Source of the DNA: Quillaja saponaria | Lineage: Eukaryota; Streptophyta; Magnoliopsida; Fabales; Quillajaceae | Assembly (NCBI GenBank): GCA_029379385.1 | Contig: CM055617.1 | Coordinates: 9,300,001-9,364,000 of the forward strand | DNA length: 64,000 nucleotides | Direction of reading: 5' to 3' | Shown here: positions 1-13,480 of the stretch, piece by piece | Layout: every line of letters begins with the position of its first letter | Numbering within the stretch: the first letter of the stretch is position 1 | The notes under the pieces: generated by a model | What the model saw: the letters and a program-made list of their open reading frames with translations, nothing else | Told to the model about the DNA's origin: nothing | Databases searched by the model: none | Program-made: the position numbers and the translations under genes

Positions 1-2599
1 TTGGTAAATGAATCAATGTGCCTCCATTGTAACTTGTCTTCCATTGTTAACTGCAATTTGGACCCATCAATATTGTCATTGTCAGCAAGACTTCAATTTT
101 GTTGTTACATAATTTCAGGTCATCCCAACTTGATGTTTTCTAATAATCTTCTCTGTCATTTTCTTTAAAATAAAAAAAACTAAGAACTGTCACCAAAATT
201 CCAAAGATTCCATTGACTTCCAAGTTGCAATGACCGAGACGTAAAATAAAATACTTAAATAAAAGTATCCATTAATGAGTAATCCTAAGAAATTCTCCGT
301 CTATCATATAAATATATAGATATTATAAATAAAATAACAGCTTACATACATTTATGCTGTTTTAGTTTATATGAGCAACTCATCAAAATAGAGTTCGATG
401 TCAATTTTATCTGTTTGTGTTACAAATCTTGTGTTTACTATATGATGATTAAATTGATTCGATTCATAAGTAAACACAAATATCATGACAAAAAAATATT
501 ATAAAATAAAACTAATTCAAATCAAATTATATTTTTTTAACTGTAAATCTAATCAACTTTGGAATTAGAACAGATTCTATGATAATCCGGGTCATTTACT
601 ATATGCTTAGCTTAACAGTTTGAATAAATTTCACTTGAATATGAAAGCAAAGAAAAAAATCTTTGAAGTGGAAATAAATTTTATTGATCGAAGTCAAGGA
701 AAAAAAGACAATTAAAATGTGTAAATCAAAATTAATAGTAATGAAGATGACAGATGATCACTTAGAAAAATCAATTGATGAAATTTGAGCTACCAATCAA
801 TAGAAACACAAAATTAGTGGTGGGAATAGCTATATTGAAGAAAATTGAAATAAACAAGTGGTATATATAATTATGCACTTTTATTTCGACTTGCAAGTTG
901 AACTCATTTAGACTTGGACTATTGTACACGATGATTCCTTCTAATAATTACTACATGACATATATTATTTAAGAATCAGATATTTTCTCACCAAGCCAAA
1001 TATTGCATATATTTAATCTTATTATTCTTAAAGTTTTATAATCTTTAAATATCTTAAATATTTAAATCTTCTAGTAAATCCCCAAACCAATTGTATATGT
1101 AACATGATTCTTCGTTATCATACATATAGAAATGAATATTATATCCACCAAGAGGAATGTAAAATAATTAAATATTTGATGTTTGGGAAAAAAGAGATGT
1201 GTACTTTAATTATCAAGCTGTGAATGTACATGAACCATCTTCAATTCAGTTTGCATAATAGGAGGCAAGAATAAACATGATAAGAATTTTGCAGTGTATG
1301 ATGTGTCATACAATTTGTCATTTATAATTGCAAAGATAATGTCACCTAAGCTTGTCTTAAAATAAGATTGATGTCAAATAATTTTAGGCATCTAAAATTA
1401 TTTTGAATATAATTAAACATTCTTAAAATCTCAAGTTATTAAACAAGTCTTTTTGGTTCGTTTTGATCTTTTACAATTATATTAATTAACTATTCCTAAT
1501 TCCTCGTCATCTCTATGAATGATTTTAAGAATCTAAGATTCTCATGCTTTGATATTTTTCTGGCCAGCTCATGCTTTGATGTTGAGATATATGCAAGTTG
1601 CATCATTGAAACTACTATAAAACATATACATTCAAATTTTTGGCACATAGTGAAAACAACAATAATGTTATATTGTTATATGCACTTATTTTTTTATTAC
1701 AAATTTTTTTTACAGAACTAATAATAAATTCTTTAAAAGTAAATAATAATTTTTTATTTAGAGTTATCAAACTTATTAATCGCTTGTAATGAATTTATCG
1801 CTAATTTATTAAATTTTTTTATGAGTGAAAAAATTATATGAAAAAGATGTGAACATATAATATTACTCTAGTGAGAATGTTCCAATGAAGTCTAAAGTAT
1901 ATATTTTGCAAAGAAAGAAAAGTCTAAAGTTTTAGAATGTTTAGCACTGACTCTAAAAAGCATTATTTAAGCTATTGGGCCCGCCATGGAACCACTTGAC
2001 TACTCAAACAATGGGCTAAGATGCTTCTTGACATAGCTAAAGCAAAATGAAGCTTCCTACGAGAGACTATTCTTCCATTCTCTTTCAAGCATTCATATCA
2101 ATATTACATAAGTTTTAGAGACAAATTTTTTTTATTTTCTTTCATACCCTTATGAGTTTGTATTATTACTTAGTTATGTTTACTTATTATTTGCTTCAAA
2201 TACACTACTCTTTTTTATTTTAATGTAAATAGAATTATAATTATTTTAAGACTATTGATTTCTTTTTTACTAATTCTTTTCAATATTAATAAATATATAA
2301 TTTATTTATAACTATATATCAATAGTAAATACAAATAATAATAATATTATAAATTAGTTTTCTTTTAAAATGCTATGAATGAAAAGAAATATTAAGAATA
2401 TATTTTTTATGATCATAATATTATTGTATTAATTCTTCCTCCATCTATAAATTTTTTTAAAAATAATTAATTATATGTTTAAATTATTTTTAAAATATAA
2501 TTTCTTAATATTTACTTTAATTTTTGATAAATATTTATGTATATATCATAAATACATTCACGCACGTTGGGTGTGTCGCGAAAGTTAGTTTTGATAAAA

Positions 2600-2872
2600 A
2601 TGAAATTTGATCTCACCAACAAGGATTAGGTGTAGTAGTAATCGAGCTGCACTGTCATGGTTACAATACAAGCTTGAATCTTTAAGCAGGTAATTGTTGA
2701 TAGGATCCTCCCAGTTGTAACATATGACAAAACTTGAGAGATTAGTCGAAGATATTTTATCAATTGAACTAACTAATTCTAGCACATCTTTGTTACCTCC
2801 TTATCGTGATAGATTACAGAGCTTGAGAGATTAGTCAAGAATATTTTATCAATTGAACTAACTAATTCTACA
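2600..2872 (+). other. Coding-like remnant with internal duplication
   Basis: A short open stretch at about 2610-2672 ends at a GTAATT donor-like site. A second stretch at about 2727-2833 reads like an amphipathic helix rich in Leu, Glu and Ser. A segment of about 50 bp (GAGAGATTAGTC through AACTAACTAATTCTA) occurs twice, near 2735-2785 and 2823-2870, with a few changes. I do not recognise the family. It may be two exon fragments of a decayed gene, or chance. Confidence 0.25.
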
Positions 2873-3194
2873 CATCACTAGAGGTTTATGGGTTAAGTTT
2901 TTGTTTTTCCTGTTTTACTTGGGTTTTATTTTGTCATCCCAAAAGTAAAGCCCAAAGAAGAAGAAAAGGAAGAAGTACTACTAAAGAACCCTGTTGGGCT
3001 AATGGGATATCAATAAGGCTTCATTTAGCAAAACTATATCTGGACCCTTGTTCAGTAATATAAGCCCAAAAGGCTTTTCATTTGTGAAGGTAAGTGAGCC
3101 GCCTATGAAATAAAACAAGAAACATAAAAAGAACAAAACAACCAAACAAATAAGACAAGGAATAAAAACAAATATAGTTAACTTTTGTTTAAGA

Positions 3195-3865
3195 ATTTCA
3201 ATTTATAGGTATTTTTAAAATAGGCACATAATTTTTATTTTTATTATTATTTTAAGTCACTCAACCAAAAAGAGTGATGAGCACGGTCACTAAAAAAATA
3301 ATAATATAATAATTTTTTTACACATCATTGATTATTTTTTTCTTTTTCCTTATATAGTTTTTCTTTAAAATTTCTATCATTTTCTTAGTTATCTAAAAAA
3401 ATTCTTAAAATTATATTGATGGGAACAAATGACATTGTAATTTTTTTTATATCAACCGCATTATTTTACTATTTCTAAAATGCTTATTAAAAAGCATTGA
3501 TGACATGGCCTTTTTATTATTTATTTTTATTACCTATCATGAGACAATACTTATGAATCCTTTAATAAAAATCAGTCTTTCACAAAAAAAAAATAAAAAT
3601 TAAGTTTTGTCTCATGATGGGAAAGGCTAAATATAAATAAAATAATAAAAAAAAACATGTTAGTTGATGCTCTAAATTAGATAAATACTAGAAATATATA
3701 TATATATAATGATGTGTAAAAAAAACTGCCATGTCACTATTTTATAATAATTATATTTATTAGTTTTTCTATTGAGTGTCTCAAATGGTACCAAAAGTAA
3801 ACAAAAAATAAAATATATTGAGTGCTAATTATAGGAATGACCTTCAAGTTGATATTTTCAAACGG
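3195..3865. mobile_element. Foldback (MITE-like) element
   Basis: The segment folds on itself. The core is a perfect 12-nt inverted repeat: ATCATGAGACAA near 3537-3548 and its complement near 3607-3618. Imperfect AT-rich arms extend outward, with CACATCATT-type blocks in opposite orientation near 3321 and 3710. No coding capacity is seen. The boundaries are approximate and I could not define a target-site duplication. Confidence 0.4.
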
Positions 3866-5393
3866 TAATTATCTAAATCAAATAATGTAAATCCTAGCAA
3901 GCACAGATCGAATTTCTGTTCTGGTGTCTTTTGTGAGGTTGTTTTGTAGATTCGAGTTGTGGAAGGTGGTGAAAGAAGGTATGGCAGCTGTGGTGGTGTA
4001 GAAAAAAAAAAAAGGGAACGAGGGAGAGGTATTAACAGGGGTTTGGCATACACTATTCTAAAGTAACTCATATTGATAAACTAATGTTCAATATTCATTC
4101 ATCAAAAAGTGTCTCTAAACATATAAAAGAGGCTTGTATATAGGCAACATCAAATCCTAAAATAAAAGTGAAAGATAATATGTGTAACATAATAAATTAA
4201 AGAAATAAGAGATAAAGCCTAATAATAGATGAAGTATGGGAAGGACTTTTGAGTCTCAATTTTGAAATCACGGCCAATGATTCTCCTTTAGAAATATTAT
4301 TTAATAATAAATGTAAATTATATTTAAATATCCTTTAATGATTTATTAGTTTAAATAAGTAATTTTTTTTTGGTCCACCTAAAAAAAGCACACACGTAAG
4401 TTATACTTACTATAGTATATGTTAGGATTCCCCAACAATAATAATAATTATTTTGTTTCTTGAAGCTTAGATTATTTTCGTCCTTAAGAATTCTCTATGC
4501 CTAATTGGATTCACTAGGCTTAAAATTTTTTAATCAGATTTTTTAATATCTAATTTTCTTATCAGTTTTTCACTAAAAAAATTGTTGATTTAGTAAAATA
4601 AATAAATAATAATTTAGTCCATATTTTTTATATGTAATTTTTTTTGGTTCGTAAATTAATGTTTCTTTTCTCTATCGTCTCAAAAGAAGACATGCTAATT
4701 AATTCGGTCAGCCTCTCTCGATTTAACAACCATGACTTGATTAAGGATTCATAAAGAAATCAACATTTAGAGGCCCGGATTAGAAAAAATTAAATCATGA
4801 TAGGAAAAGGGATATGAATGACCATTGCACCAAACGTGGCAATGATTTGACTTATACACATGACTACCCTTTCCCCAGTTTTAGACTCTGGTAAGTAGTA
4901 AGGATTTGAAAGAAATAGTTGGCATCTCAAATTTTCAAATCACAACGAAATAATTCATTTATTTACAAGTGGGGCTTGAAAGTTTGGAACACATGGATTT
5001 CCTGTGTTGTGCCTTCTTGACCTAATTAACAGTATTCCCAATTTCAGAAAGAGTGTCCATGATCACATGTAATGTAATCCATGACCAATTGCCTAAAACA
5101 TGACTTGTGCTTTGACATTCTATTTGTTTCATAGTGTAGTTTTGAGATACCAATGAAAACAAAAATGCAGATTAAGCAAAACAATGTGCCATATATTTAA
5201 CTGGAAATGTAGACATGTGTTTCATTTTATATTTAAATACTTAATTTTTATGTGAATTTCTGTGGTAAAGGCATGTGTTCATACTCAAATTAACAAATAG
5301 AAAAGTGCCTTAGCAATGGGACAGGGCTAGCTAACATAAATACAGATGGAAACTTTCACCTATCACTTTCTTTTGATGCATAATGTAGGATTA

Positions 5394-5953
5394 ATACAGA
5401 GATGCTTGAGTGCCATTACTCACATGCATCTGAGAGAGAGAGAGATGCATGCCTTCCCATGTGATCACTCACAATTCACAGAAGCAAACAAAATATTTTA
5501 TGGAACACTTTGTAACCTCAACTAACTTCTGTAATTGCATTCTTCTTTGTTATACAGGAATTCTTTTTCTCCTTTGCTACATAACTGCAATTGCTAAAAT
5601 AAGAGTATCTTCAAGAAAATTTACAAGAAAGCTTATATAGTATCACTACTAATGGTTACAATCTCAACAAAATTATACAGAGATGCTTGAGTGACATTAC
5701 TCACATGCATCTGAGAGAGAGAGAGATGCATGCCTTCCCATGTGATCACTCACAATTCACAGAAGCAAACAAAATATTTTATGGAACACTTTGTAACCTC
5801 AACTAACTTCTGTAATTGCATTCTTCTTTGTTATACAGGAATTCTTTTTCTCCTTTGCTACATAACTGCAATTGCTAAAATAAGAGTATCTTCAAGAAAA
5901 TTTACAAGAAAGCTTATATAGTATCACTACTAATGGTTACAATCTCAACAAAA
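5394..5953. repeat. 281-bp tandem direct duplication
   Basis: Two units lie head to tail, 5394-5674 and 5675-5953. I see one internal difference, TGCCATTACT versus TGACATTACT, and divergence only at the last bases. Each unit contains a small GA repeat flanked by GATGCAT/ATGCAT. The second unit stops about 150 bp past the stop codon of the minus-strand ARM gene, so the duplication probably covers its 3' UTR or polyadenylation region. Confidence 0.95.
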
Positions 5954-6101
5954 AGTTGTGCTATCTTTCTGCAATGGAGAAAGTGCAAAGAAAATGAATC
6001 TGGAAACATCTGAGATTGCAAAATGGAAAACAAATTAGCATAAACTTGAAAGACACTATGTAAATATACAGTTAATATAAAAAGAAAAAAGAGAATTACA
6101 G

Positions 6102-7841
6102 TCATGAATGCCAGATTCCACTCAACATGAGGCGGAATCTGTTTTTGTTTAGCCTCCTGACAAGTCTCTTAGCATCACAAACTTCAGCTTCTGCAAGCTT
6201 TTCTATGTTTTTCAGGTACCCAGAACTTGCAATCCTTTTTCTTCCACTATTGCAATTTGTTAATGACATTAATATAGAGATCAAGAACTTTTTGTTACCT
6301 GAATTTCTCTCATCAGGGTCAAGCAATTGCAGAAGCAGGGCAATATTTTGGTCATCCTGCACAAATTTCTTTCTATTTTTAGTTACCAAAACCAAGCCAG
6401 AGAGTGCCTCAGCAGCCATCTCACGAACTTCAAATGACTTTGCATTTAGAAACTTAACTAGCTCAGGCATAAAACCAGCATCACCCATTGCTTTCTTAGC
6501 CTCCTCTGATGTCCCACATAGCCTAAATGCAACCTTTAGTGCCAATTCTTGGATTGAAACTTCGCCATTGCGAATATAATGAAGGAGTTGATCCACAAAT
6601 CCACAATTCAACAAAGTACTAATTGAACTGATTGAAGGAAAACATATGTTCTCAATAGCTCTCAATGCTATCTGACGGATTTTACAAGAATAAGACCATT
6701 TAGGATCAAAAAGACGTAGTAAAGCACGAATTCCCCCTTCTCTAATCACCATTTGCCTAATCAATTCATCTCCAGAAGCAATATTTTGAATGAACTCTAT
6801 TGAGTTTACCTGAATACCTTCATCCTTGCATTTCACAAGCTTGATAAACGTGGAAACTGCACCTTCTTCAATCATAAACCTCTTTATTTCTTCAACACCC
6901 ACAAGATTTCTCAAAACCCCACACGCAGGACCAACCAATTCCCCTTTACAATCATCACTGGTACATATTTTCAATAGAGCAGTGACACCCCCATGAGCTG
7001 AAAAGGACCAAGCATTATCCGAATTCTCAGTCAATTTTTGCAAACATCTTGCAGCTCCTTCCTTTCCCAAATCACTACCACATTCCAAAACCCGAATCAA
7101 CGGCGCAATAATCCCGGCTCCGATCAAAACCCCTTTGTAACAATCAAAACCTGCAATCAAAGAAACCACCTTGGCAGACTCTTCCTGGATTTCCACCTCA
7201 GGTGAATCAAGAAAATTCACCAACATATTCACTATATCATTGACTTCCACAATTACTTTCACATACTTTTCATCTTCTACCACAACCTCATGTAAATTAA
7301 TCAAAGCCTTCCTTTTCATTACTAAATCCCCAACTTTCATTCTTGTTAGCAAATCCCTCATATAAAACTTCATATCATCTTTGCAAGCTCCAAGACCAGG
7401 CCTTGAGACAACGAGAGCATACCTTTGAGTCAAAGTACCCGTTGTATATATATATGAGAGCTTTCTTACATGCCGATCGAGTTTCGCACAGATCACATCC
7501 AAATCGCTTTGCATCAGGAGCTTGCCACTGTATGAAAGATCGACGCAGCGGCGAGCTAGATCATAACACTCATTCACAGTGGAAAATATGACCGGAACTA
7601 AAGCAAAGACTGACGAGTTCTCGCAAGAATCGCAATTCTCCGCGGCGAGTAGACCAGAATGGAGCTCTTCGAGTTTTTTCCGAATCACTTGCCATTTTGC
7701 AGCAAATACTCTGACAGAATGCGAAAGAGAAATCAAGGAAGTTAAAAACTCAATGACCTGCCGGAGAGTAGAACTACCGGTGGATGTTTCTGGCAAATTT
7801 TGCTCTGGTTTTGAATCCCTTATGCCATCTTCATCTCCCAT
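6102..7841 (-). CDS. ARM-repeat protein with DUF7032-type N-terminus
   Basis: An uninterrupted 579-residue frame with no intron. Residues 1-170 form an alpha-helical plant-specific N-terminal region of the kind called DUF7032. Residues from about 180 to 560 are consecutive armadillo repeats: short helices with the pattern G-x-I/V-x-x-L-V/I-x-L-L, such as GAGIIAPLIRVLE and EGAVSTFIKLVK. ARM repeats are protein-binding scaffolds; proteins of this build in plants are mostly uncharacterised and may be cytosolic or membrane-peripheral. No U-box is present, so it is unlikely to be a PUB-type E3 ligase. The start at 7841 is the first in-frame ATG. Its downstream flank is duplicated (5394-5953). The frame is intact with no odd codons. 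Family assignment is firm; the precise role is unknown. Confidence 0.9.
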   Translation of the reverse strand: MGDEDGIRDSKPEQNLPETSTGSSTLRQVIEFLTSLISLSHSVRVFAAKWQVIRKKLEELHSGLLAAENCDSCENSSVFALVPVIFSTVNECYDLARRCVDLSYSGKLLMQSDLDVICAKLDRHVRKLSYIYTTGTLTQRYALVVSRPGLGACKDDMKFYMRDLLTRMKVGDLVMKRKALINLHEVVVEDEKYVKVIVEVNDIVNMLVNFLDSPEVEIQEESAKVVSLIAGFDCYKGVLIGAGIIAPLIRVLECGSDLGKEGAARCLQKLTENSDNAWSFSAHGGVTALLKICTSDDCKGELVGPACGVLRNLVGVEEIKRFMIEEGAVSTFIKLVKCKDEGIQVNSIEFIQNIASGDELIRQMVIREGGIRALLRLFDPKWSYSCKIRQIALRAIENICFPSISSISTLLNCGFVDQLLHYIRNGEVSIQELALKVAFRLCGTSEEAKKAMGDAGFMPELVKFLNAKSFEVREMAAEALSGLVLVTKNRKKFVQDDQNIALLLQLLDPDERNSGNKKFLISILMSLTNCNSGRKRIASSGYLKNIEKLAEAEVCDAKRLVRRLNKNRFRLMLSGIWHS

Positions 7842-10800
7842 TTTTGTTCCTTAGTTGTTTTGCCTAAAACCCATTGTCCGGCGAAGTGGGTCACGTTCCC
7901 CGTGAGCTAAGAACGAATATTCCGGCGAAAGATCGGAGCTTTGAGAGACAACAGAATCTGAATAACAATCTTACCATGAAGAAAGAGAGAAAGGTTTTAA
8001 CTGCAGATCTATACTTATCCTCAGATAGAAGCTGATACGGAATTGGATTCTAGTTGTATATTTACAAGAATAACCTTCTGAACTTTCCCTGTAACAGCGA
8101 CCTATCAATTAAAAGTGACAGGGGTAGTGCTGACAATGCAATGATGAATAAGGCAGTTGAAGCTGTTGAAAGTTCGAGCAAATTTAAAAGCTGGCCTGAT
8201 AAATGTAAAATTATAAACATTTCTATATAAAAAAGGAAAGTAATTTATAAATCATCAAACACAAGTAAGGTCAAAGCAAGACATTCATAATTTGATGCAT
8301 TTTATATTCTTATTTTGGTGGCACTTAATACTGGAAGTTATTAGTTAAAACAGTTACTTGAATAATACCATAACAGATTAACAGTATTTTTATTTTCTAA
8401 GGGTATGAGTTTATAATGGATAATTTTGTTTTATTGTTATATACGTTATAAGAAGTCATGTGAACTTTTTAAAAAACAACTTATAAGATTCTTGAAAACC
8501 AAAACGAATAATATATAACGCGTATGGACAGTGACACTAGGTAAGGAAGCAACACTTAGAAGCATGACTAAAGCTGTGAATATTAGTACAAAATGATGAG
8601 TAATTGAAGCACTTATGGACCAGCCCTTAATTAATGAGGAGTTTGCTTTGATTATGTGAAGAAAAAGATAAAAGGGTATCTTTCAATGCCATGACATATA
8701 TAGGCAGCTCACGCCCCACCATGTGAAGCCCTTTGTTGGCCTTGAGCTATCTGCCTAGGTAGCAGTCACCTTTTTTGAATGGTAAGTAGTGGAAATGAAT
8801 CTAATAACTAATTCAGAGAAAGTTCCTCTATTTTTCTAACCCTTTTTGTTGGCTATGAATGCATAATAAGAAACAGTTCAAGAAAACAAAGAGAGAGATA
8901 ATTACTACAATGAGGGCAGCCTCAAATGTTTGAATTTTTTGTGCAATGACATTTTCAACCACTTGATCTTTATAAACTGTTAATTAATCCTTCATTCTAG
9001 TGATAAGATGCATGTCAAAGCAAAAGACTAAAGCTGCCCTTGTCATGAAAATGCTAGTACAAGAAAGCAAGAAGATATTGACCATCCCCACAAACAAAAT
9101 TAATAGAATTATAGAACAAAAACTTTAGCAGAGTTTATTGTTGGTGAGTGGTTGTGGGAAAAAAAAAAAAAGAAGAAGATAAAGTGCATCAAAGCACAAT
9201 TTTGAAACCTTGACACACAAATAAATCCAGGAAAAAAAAACATAAATTACCCATGATGTGTGTTGTCTAATTATGTACAAAAGACTCTTTTATTACATGA
9301 CAAAATACCCATTATTCTGTTGGTCACGGATTCTTGTTTTATATGTAATCTACAAAATATTGTTTTGGGCATTTGGCTCTAAAGCAACTCAGCTTGGTTC
9401 TGGTGAAAAAAGAAAACTAGGAATGCACTTTTTGTTCATAGGGCCAGCCGTGCTGGTCTAGCTTTCCAATCAGTAAACATAAGTTGTGTCCTACACGCAC
9501 TAGGCTCTCCAATTCTCAACATGCCAAAAAATAATAAACCCACCATCAATGATGATATCATTTATAGTTTTCAAGTAATCTAACTTAATCAAATAACTCG
9601 AGAAACAGATGAATGAATAATTCAAAATAACTAATTTATTTAATTTCTTGTTGTTAAATACTTATTGCATATATACAACATTTTTCTGTCTTACACTTCT
9701 AAATTTTTAATGTTTCAAGTATGTATAAGTTATAACACGTTATATAATTTTTGATGTTTTTTTTAAATGAGAATTTTTAAATCACAATATAAATGTTTAG
9801 TTAGATTTAATAACTAAAACAATTGCATAATTCAATCTTGGCTCTTGGCTTATTAAGGCTTCCATGTGGTCAATGAATTGTATGAAAATCTAGTAATTAT
9901 GACTAGTGATCATTTACTGGGTCAGTTGCAAAGAAGCTTTGATTCAATGTTGGTTATATAGGGGTTACTGTCTAACTCTTTTTGTAGAGCCCAACAGATT
10001 TTGTGCTATTTTCTTAGTAGTGAGTTAGGTCAAAAAATGTCATATGTATGCAAAAGCAAGAACGTTATGCGAAGCTACCTTTGAGTAGGGAAGAAGGAAA
10101 ATTCAAGTTAGCAACACTGGAGCAGTGTCTGAAAATACCTTAGCTTTGAAGTAAAATGTACACGTGAAATTAATTTGTGTTTTCATCTATGCTTAAGATG
10201 CTCAAGGTGTCTCTTCCCCAAGAAACAATATAGGAAACTTCATACAATATTATAAAGTCAATTTCCTTGAAAGGAAAATAAATATTTTATTTTTCAATTC
10301 CTATATATAAAACCAACTATTTTAGTAGTTTTGTATTTAGGTTGAGCTAAAGACATAATTTCAGATTTGAGAATCTTCGAGTTTTCTACCTTGATGTGAG
10401 GTAATGAAGGAGCTAAATAGGCATTGAATTGTGGATCAAACTGGACTTTTCCAAAATAATTGTTACATATTTTGAATTTGACTAAACCTAACAAGGCTAA
10501 AAAGGTGAAGCTATGCAAAGCTTCTGTTGTTTGGTTTGGTATAATATGTAGTTACCATCACTTCACACGGACTACCGAATCATAGATTGTAACATTTTTA
10601 GAGAACGTTTGGTTTGGATCGTAGTGTTTATCCTATTCGTAATTATATTATGCCTGTAAAATATATTGGTGGAGAAAAAGTTCCTAACGAATTATATTAT
10701 GCCTGAAAAATATATTGTTGTTTTTTTGTTTGGGTCTGCCAAAACTTATCCAAAAAAAAAAAAAAAGTTTAAAAACCTTGTTTGTTTTCATTTCATATCT

Positions 10801-13160
10801 GAGAAAACATGTAAAATACTGCGAGTGTGTTACAAATATGCCCAATTCAGATTTCAAACAACCACCGTTCAATACTGCAGCCATTACACAAAAAATACTT
10901 CACCACTCACATATCCCCTACCAACTCGATATATAATATATATATTTATGTATGTTGATATATATGTGGGTATTATGAGGAGAGAGACAAAACCTTCAAA
11001 CATATATAATTAATTATTTATACATCACATAATATATATATATATACATGTTTTTGAGACTTTACAGTATTTTTATAATATTTTTAATATGTATTAGACA
11101 TGTTTTTGTTTTCAGACTAACTGGCATTATACCAAAGAAATTAACATTTTAAAGAGCTTGATTTTTCAACTTAATTGCATGAAAATGATGTATTGCTGAT
11201 GAGAGGTCATGTACATTGAGGGACCACCATAACCTAAAGGCTGATATGGTTATAATGAGCTAGAAATTTGAATGGGATGGAATACCTAAAATTGCTTGCA
11301 CTGCCATAATTATTTGCTACATGGTGTTAATAGGTTAGGGCACTATACTAAACTGTTTATGAATTGCTATACATGAGCTAAAAACCAGATCAGGTGGCAC
11401 ACCAATAGACATCTTACCAAACCAAACCCACAAGTTATTATGAATTGGAATGAGACTTGGAGGATGAGATTTGTAAAGAAAACTTGATTGTAGTAATTAT
11501 TTTACTTTACTGATGGACCCCACTAAAATTAACGTATGACACTAATTAGACCTCTTAATCAATCATTATATTTAATTAAACAATGATTAAGATGTATAGC
11601 TTTGGTTCATGATTAGCAACTTATATCACTTTATCTGACCAGCTCAAATTGTTCGAGGCATTATCCTATATTCCAGAAAGTATATATGCTTTTCCTTTAT
11701 ATTTTTAGAATTTTTTTTTTTTAAAAAAAACGGTTTAAGTTTTGAAGATGATATCTTAAAATTTTACTAGATATTCTTACCCCCCCCAAAAAAAAAAGTT
11801 ACTAGATAAATCAACTAAGGGTCTGTTCGTATCAACAAATTTTTGTTGTTTGGAGAACACAAATATTGTCCGGAGTTAAAGGTCTCCACTTAGAGGCCCA
11901 AACATACATGAACTGCGAGCTCATTTAGGTGATATATCATACAACAATAAGAAAATAAAGGTTTATTATGAAAATAATCTATAGCATTAAATCTATTTTG
12001 AAGAGCTAAAAATATCATACTAATAAGGTGAACCACACAGTTCAAATAATGGCTGTATCATATATTCAAACCCAAAAAAAAAACAAAAAAAACAAGGATT
12101 TAGAAAAAGAAGGAAGAAGCTTGTCATGGCATTAATAGAAACTAGGACAATGACCAAAATATGAAAACGCAAGGCAAAGAAACAACATTATCTTAGTCTT
12201 TCCATATCCACCAGGATGCTTAATGCAAAGTACTGCTAATAAAACCACCAACATAATACATTGTCAGGATAATCTTCGACTTCGAATACTTTTTGCACGA
12301 CTTACTCTTAGCCATAATCTATCAAACTTGACCGAAGATTTACTATTACATGCATACGAATCAGGCAGTTACAGCCACATAAGTCCCTACAGATTGCTTT
12401 ATTCCATTGAATTTTGTTTATGTCAATGTATAATCCCACATCGCTAAGATTTGATTTGACCTTCAAACCCACAAGAATTTACTCTGCATACCCGATTGAT
12501 CAATCCTGAATCCATTGTTTTTCTTTTGCTTCTCCAATTCGTTTCCTTTGTTGTCATTCATTTATAGCAACTTCCATCCAGAAGCCATCATATTTTGGAC
12601 TGAGCTGCTTCAACTGATGTTATGGTATCTCATCCCTCAGCTGCTAAGGCCCTTGATATCCTCCATCTCAACGAGTCCACCAATATGGGCTGCTGCATAG
12701 AGAGAAGTCTCCTCTCAATTTACTGCATGCCTATAATGTATACCTCAAGATTTAGCCATGTGTGTGCCAAGTAACAGGATTTTGTCATGCTTACAGACCT
12801 TGCTGGCAATGCAAGTTTGGTTTGCCTGCATTAACAATGGAGACTTGCATCTTTTTTGACATTCTGGGGTCTGGTTGGTCCAGAAAAAGGATGAAACCTT
12901 TTGCTTCTATTGTAGGATAAGGACGTTATGATTGGTGGCTTTTCTATTATCCATGAGTTTGCTGTACCAAGAAATTAAACAATTCCATGAATACCAATGC
13001 TGGTGTCAGTATGCAGATAACTTGCCCTCCTGAAAGCCTCTGAAATTGTACTACAAAATTAGCAAAAAAAAAAAAAATTAATACAAAAAGATACCTTAGA
13101 TAAGATAGAATGGTAATGGGAAAATTCTGGCAGAGGATTAAAATTAGTTTTGATTGACGA
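7842..13160. other. Intergenic spacer
   Basis: No supported gene. The proximal 300 bp are the leader and promoter side of the ARM gene. The rest is AT-rich with poly-A/T runs. A 26-bp block (ATTATATTATGCCTG and following) is repeated near 10640 and 10689. Around 12600-12720 the minus strand reads briefly like an ankyrin-type fragment, but it is too short and broken to call. Confidence 0.6.
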
Positions 13161-13214
13161 TTTATGTAGAGATCCAAAATTTTGACAAGAAGCTTATGAC
13201 ACTTGTTACTACTG

Positions 13215-13292
13215 TTCTAACAAGATATGCCCTCAGAAAAAAGGTGCTGTTGTAACAAGTAACAAGATATGACCTCAGAAAAAAGGTGCTGC
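13215..13292. repeat. Short tandem repeat in the auxin-receptor 3' flank
   Basis: A block of about 30 bp beginning AACAAGATATG and ending AAAAAAGGTGCTG is present twice, near 13218-13247 and 13261-13291, with one base changed. It lies about 190-270 bp past the receptor stop codon, so it is probably within or just after the 3' UTR. Confidence 0.8.
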
Positions 13293-13480
13293 AATTATGA
13301 CACATACACTTCCAAGGCATCAGCAAAAAGCAAATGATAACAAATTTTTCTACCAGATACAAGCTTCAAGCAACAATAACCTAAGGATGATGAATGACAC
13401 TGAGTAATTAATATGTGCAGCAGTGAGAGAGAAAGAGTACCAAGATATTTGGGCTTCAACGTGAGAATATGGATAGCTTT

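Larger units (their letters stand above)
1..5393. other. AT-rich intergenic spacer
   Basis: No gene can be supported here. All open frames are short, low-complexity and lack splice-linked partners. The stretch is very AT-rich with many A and T runs. It contains a foldback element near 3.2-3.9 kb and a small coding-like remnant near 2.6-2.9 kb, listed separately. Confidence 0.7.

Noticed and set aside
1515..1721. Open frame of 68 codons in AT-rich DNA
   Set aside because: Low-complexity Phe/Ile/Tyr-rich translation, no domain, no splice partners; expected by chance at this composition.
5449..5921. Two identical 63-codon plus-strand frames
   Set aside because: They arise only because the 281-bp segment is duplicated; no start context or domain, and they lie over the ARM gene 3' flank.
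6127..7854. Several plus-strand frames inside the ARM gene
   Set aside because: Antisense shadows of the conserved minus-strand coding region.
12600..12720. Possible ankyrin-repeat fragment on the minus strand
   Set aside because: Only about 20 suggestive residues before a stop, no second repeat, no splice structure.
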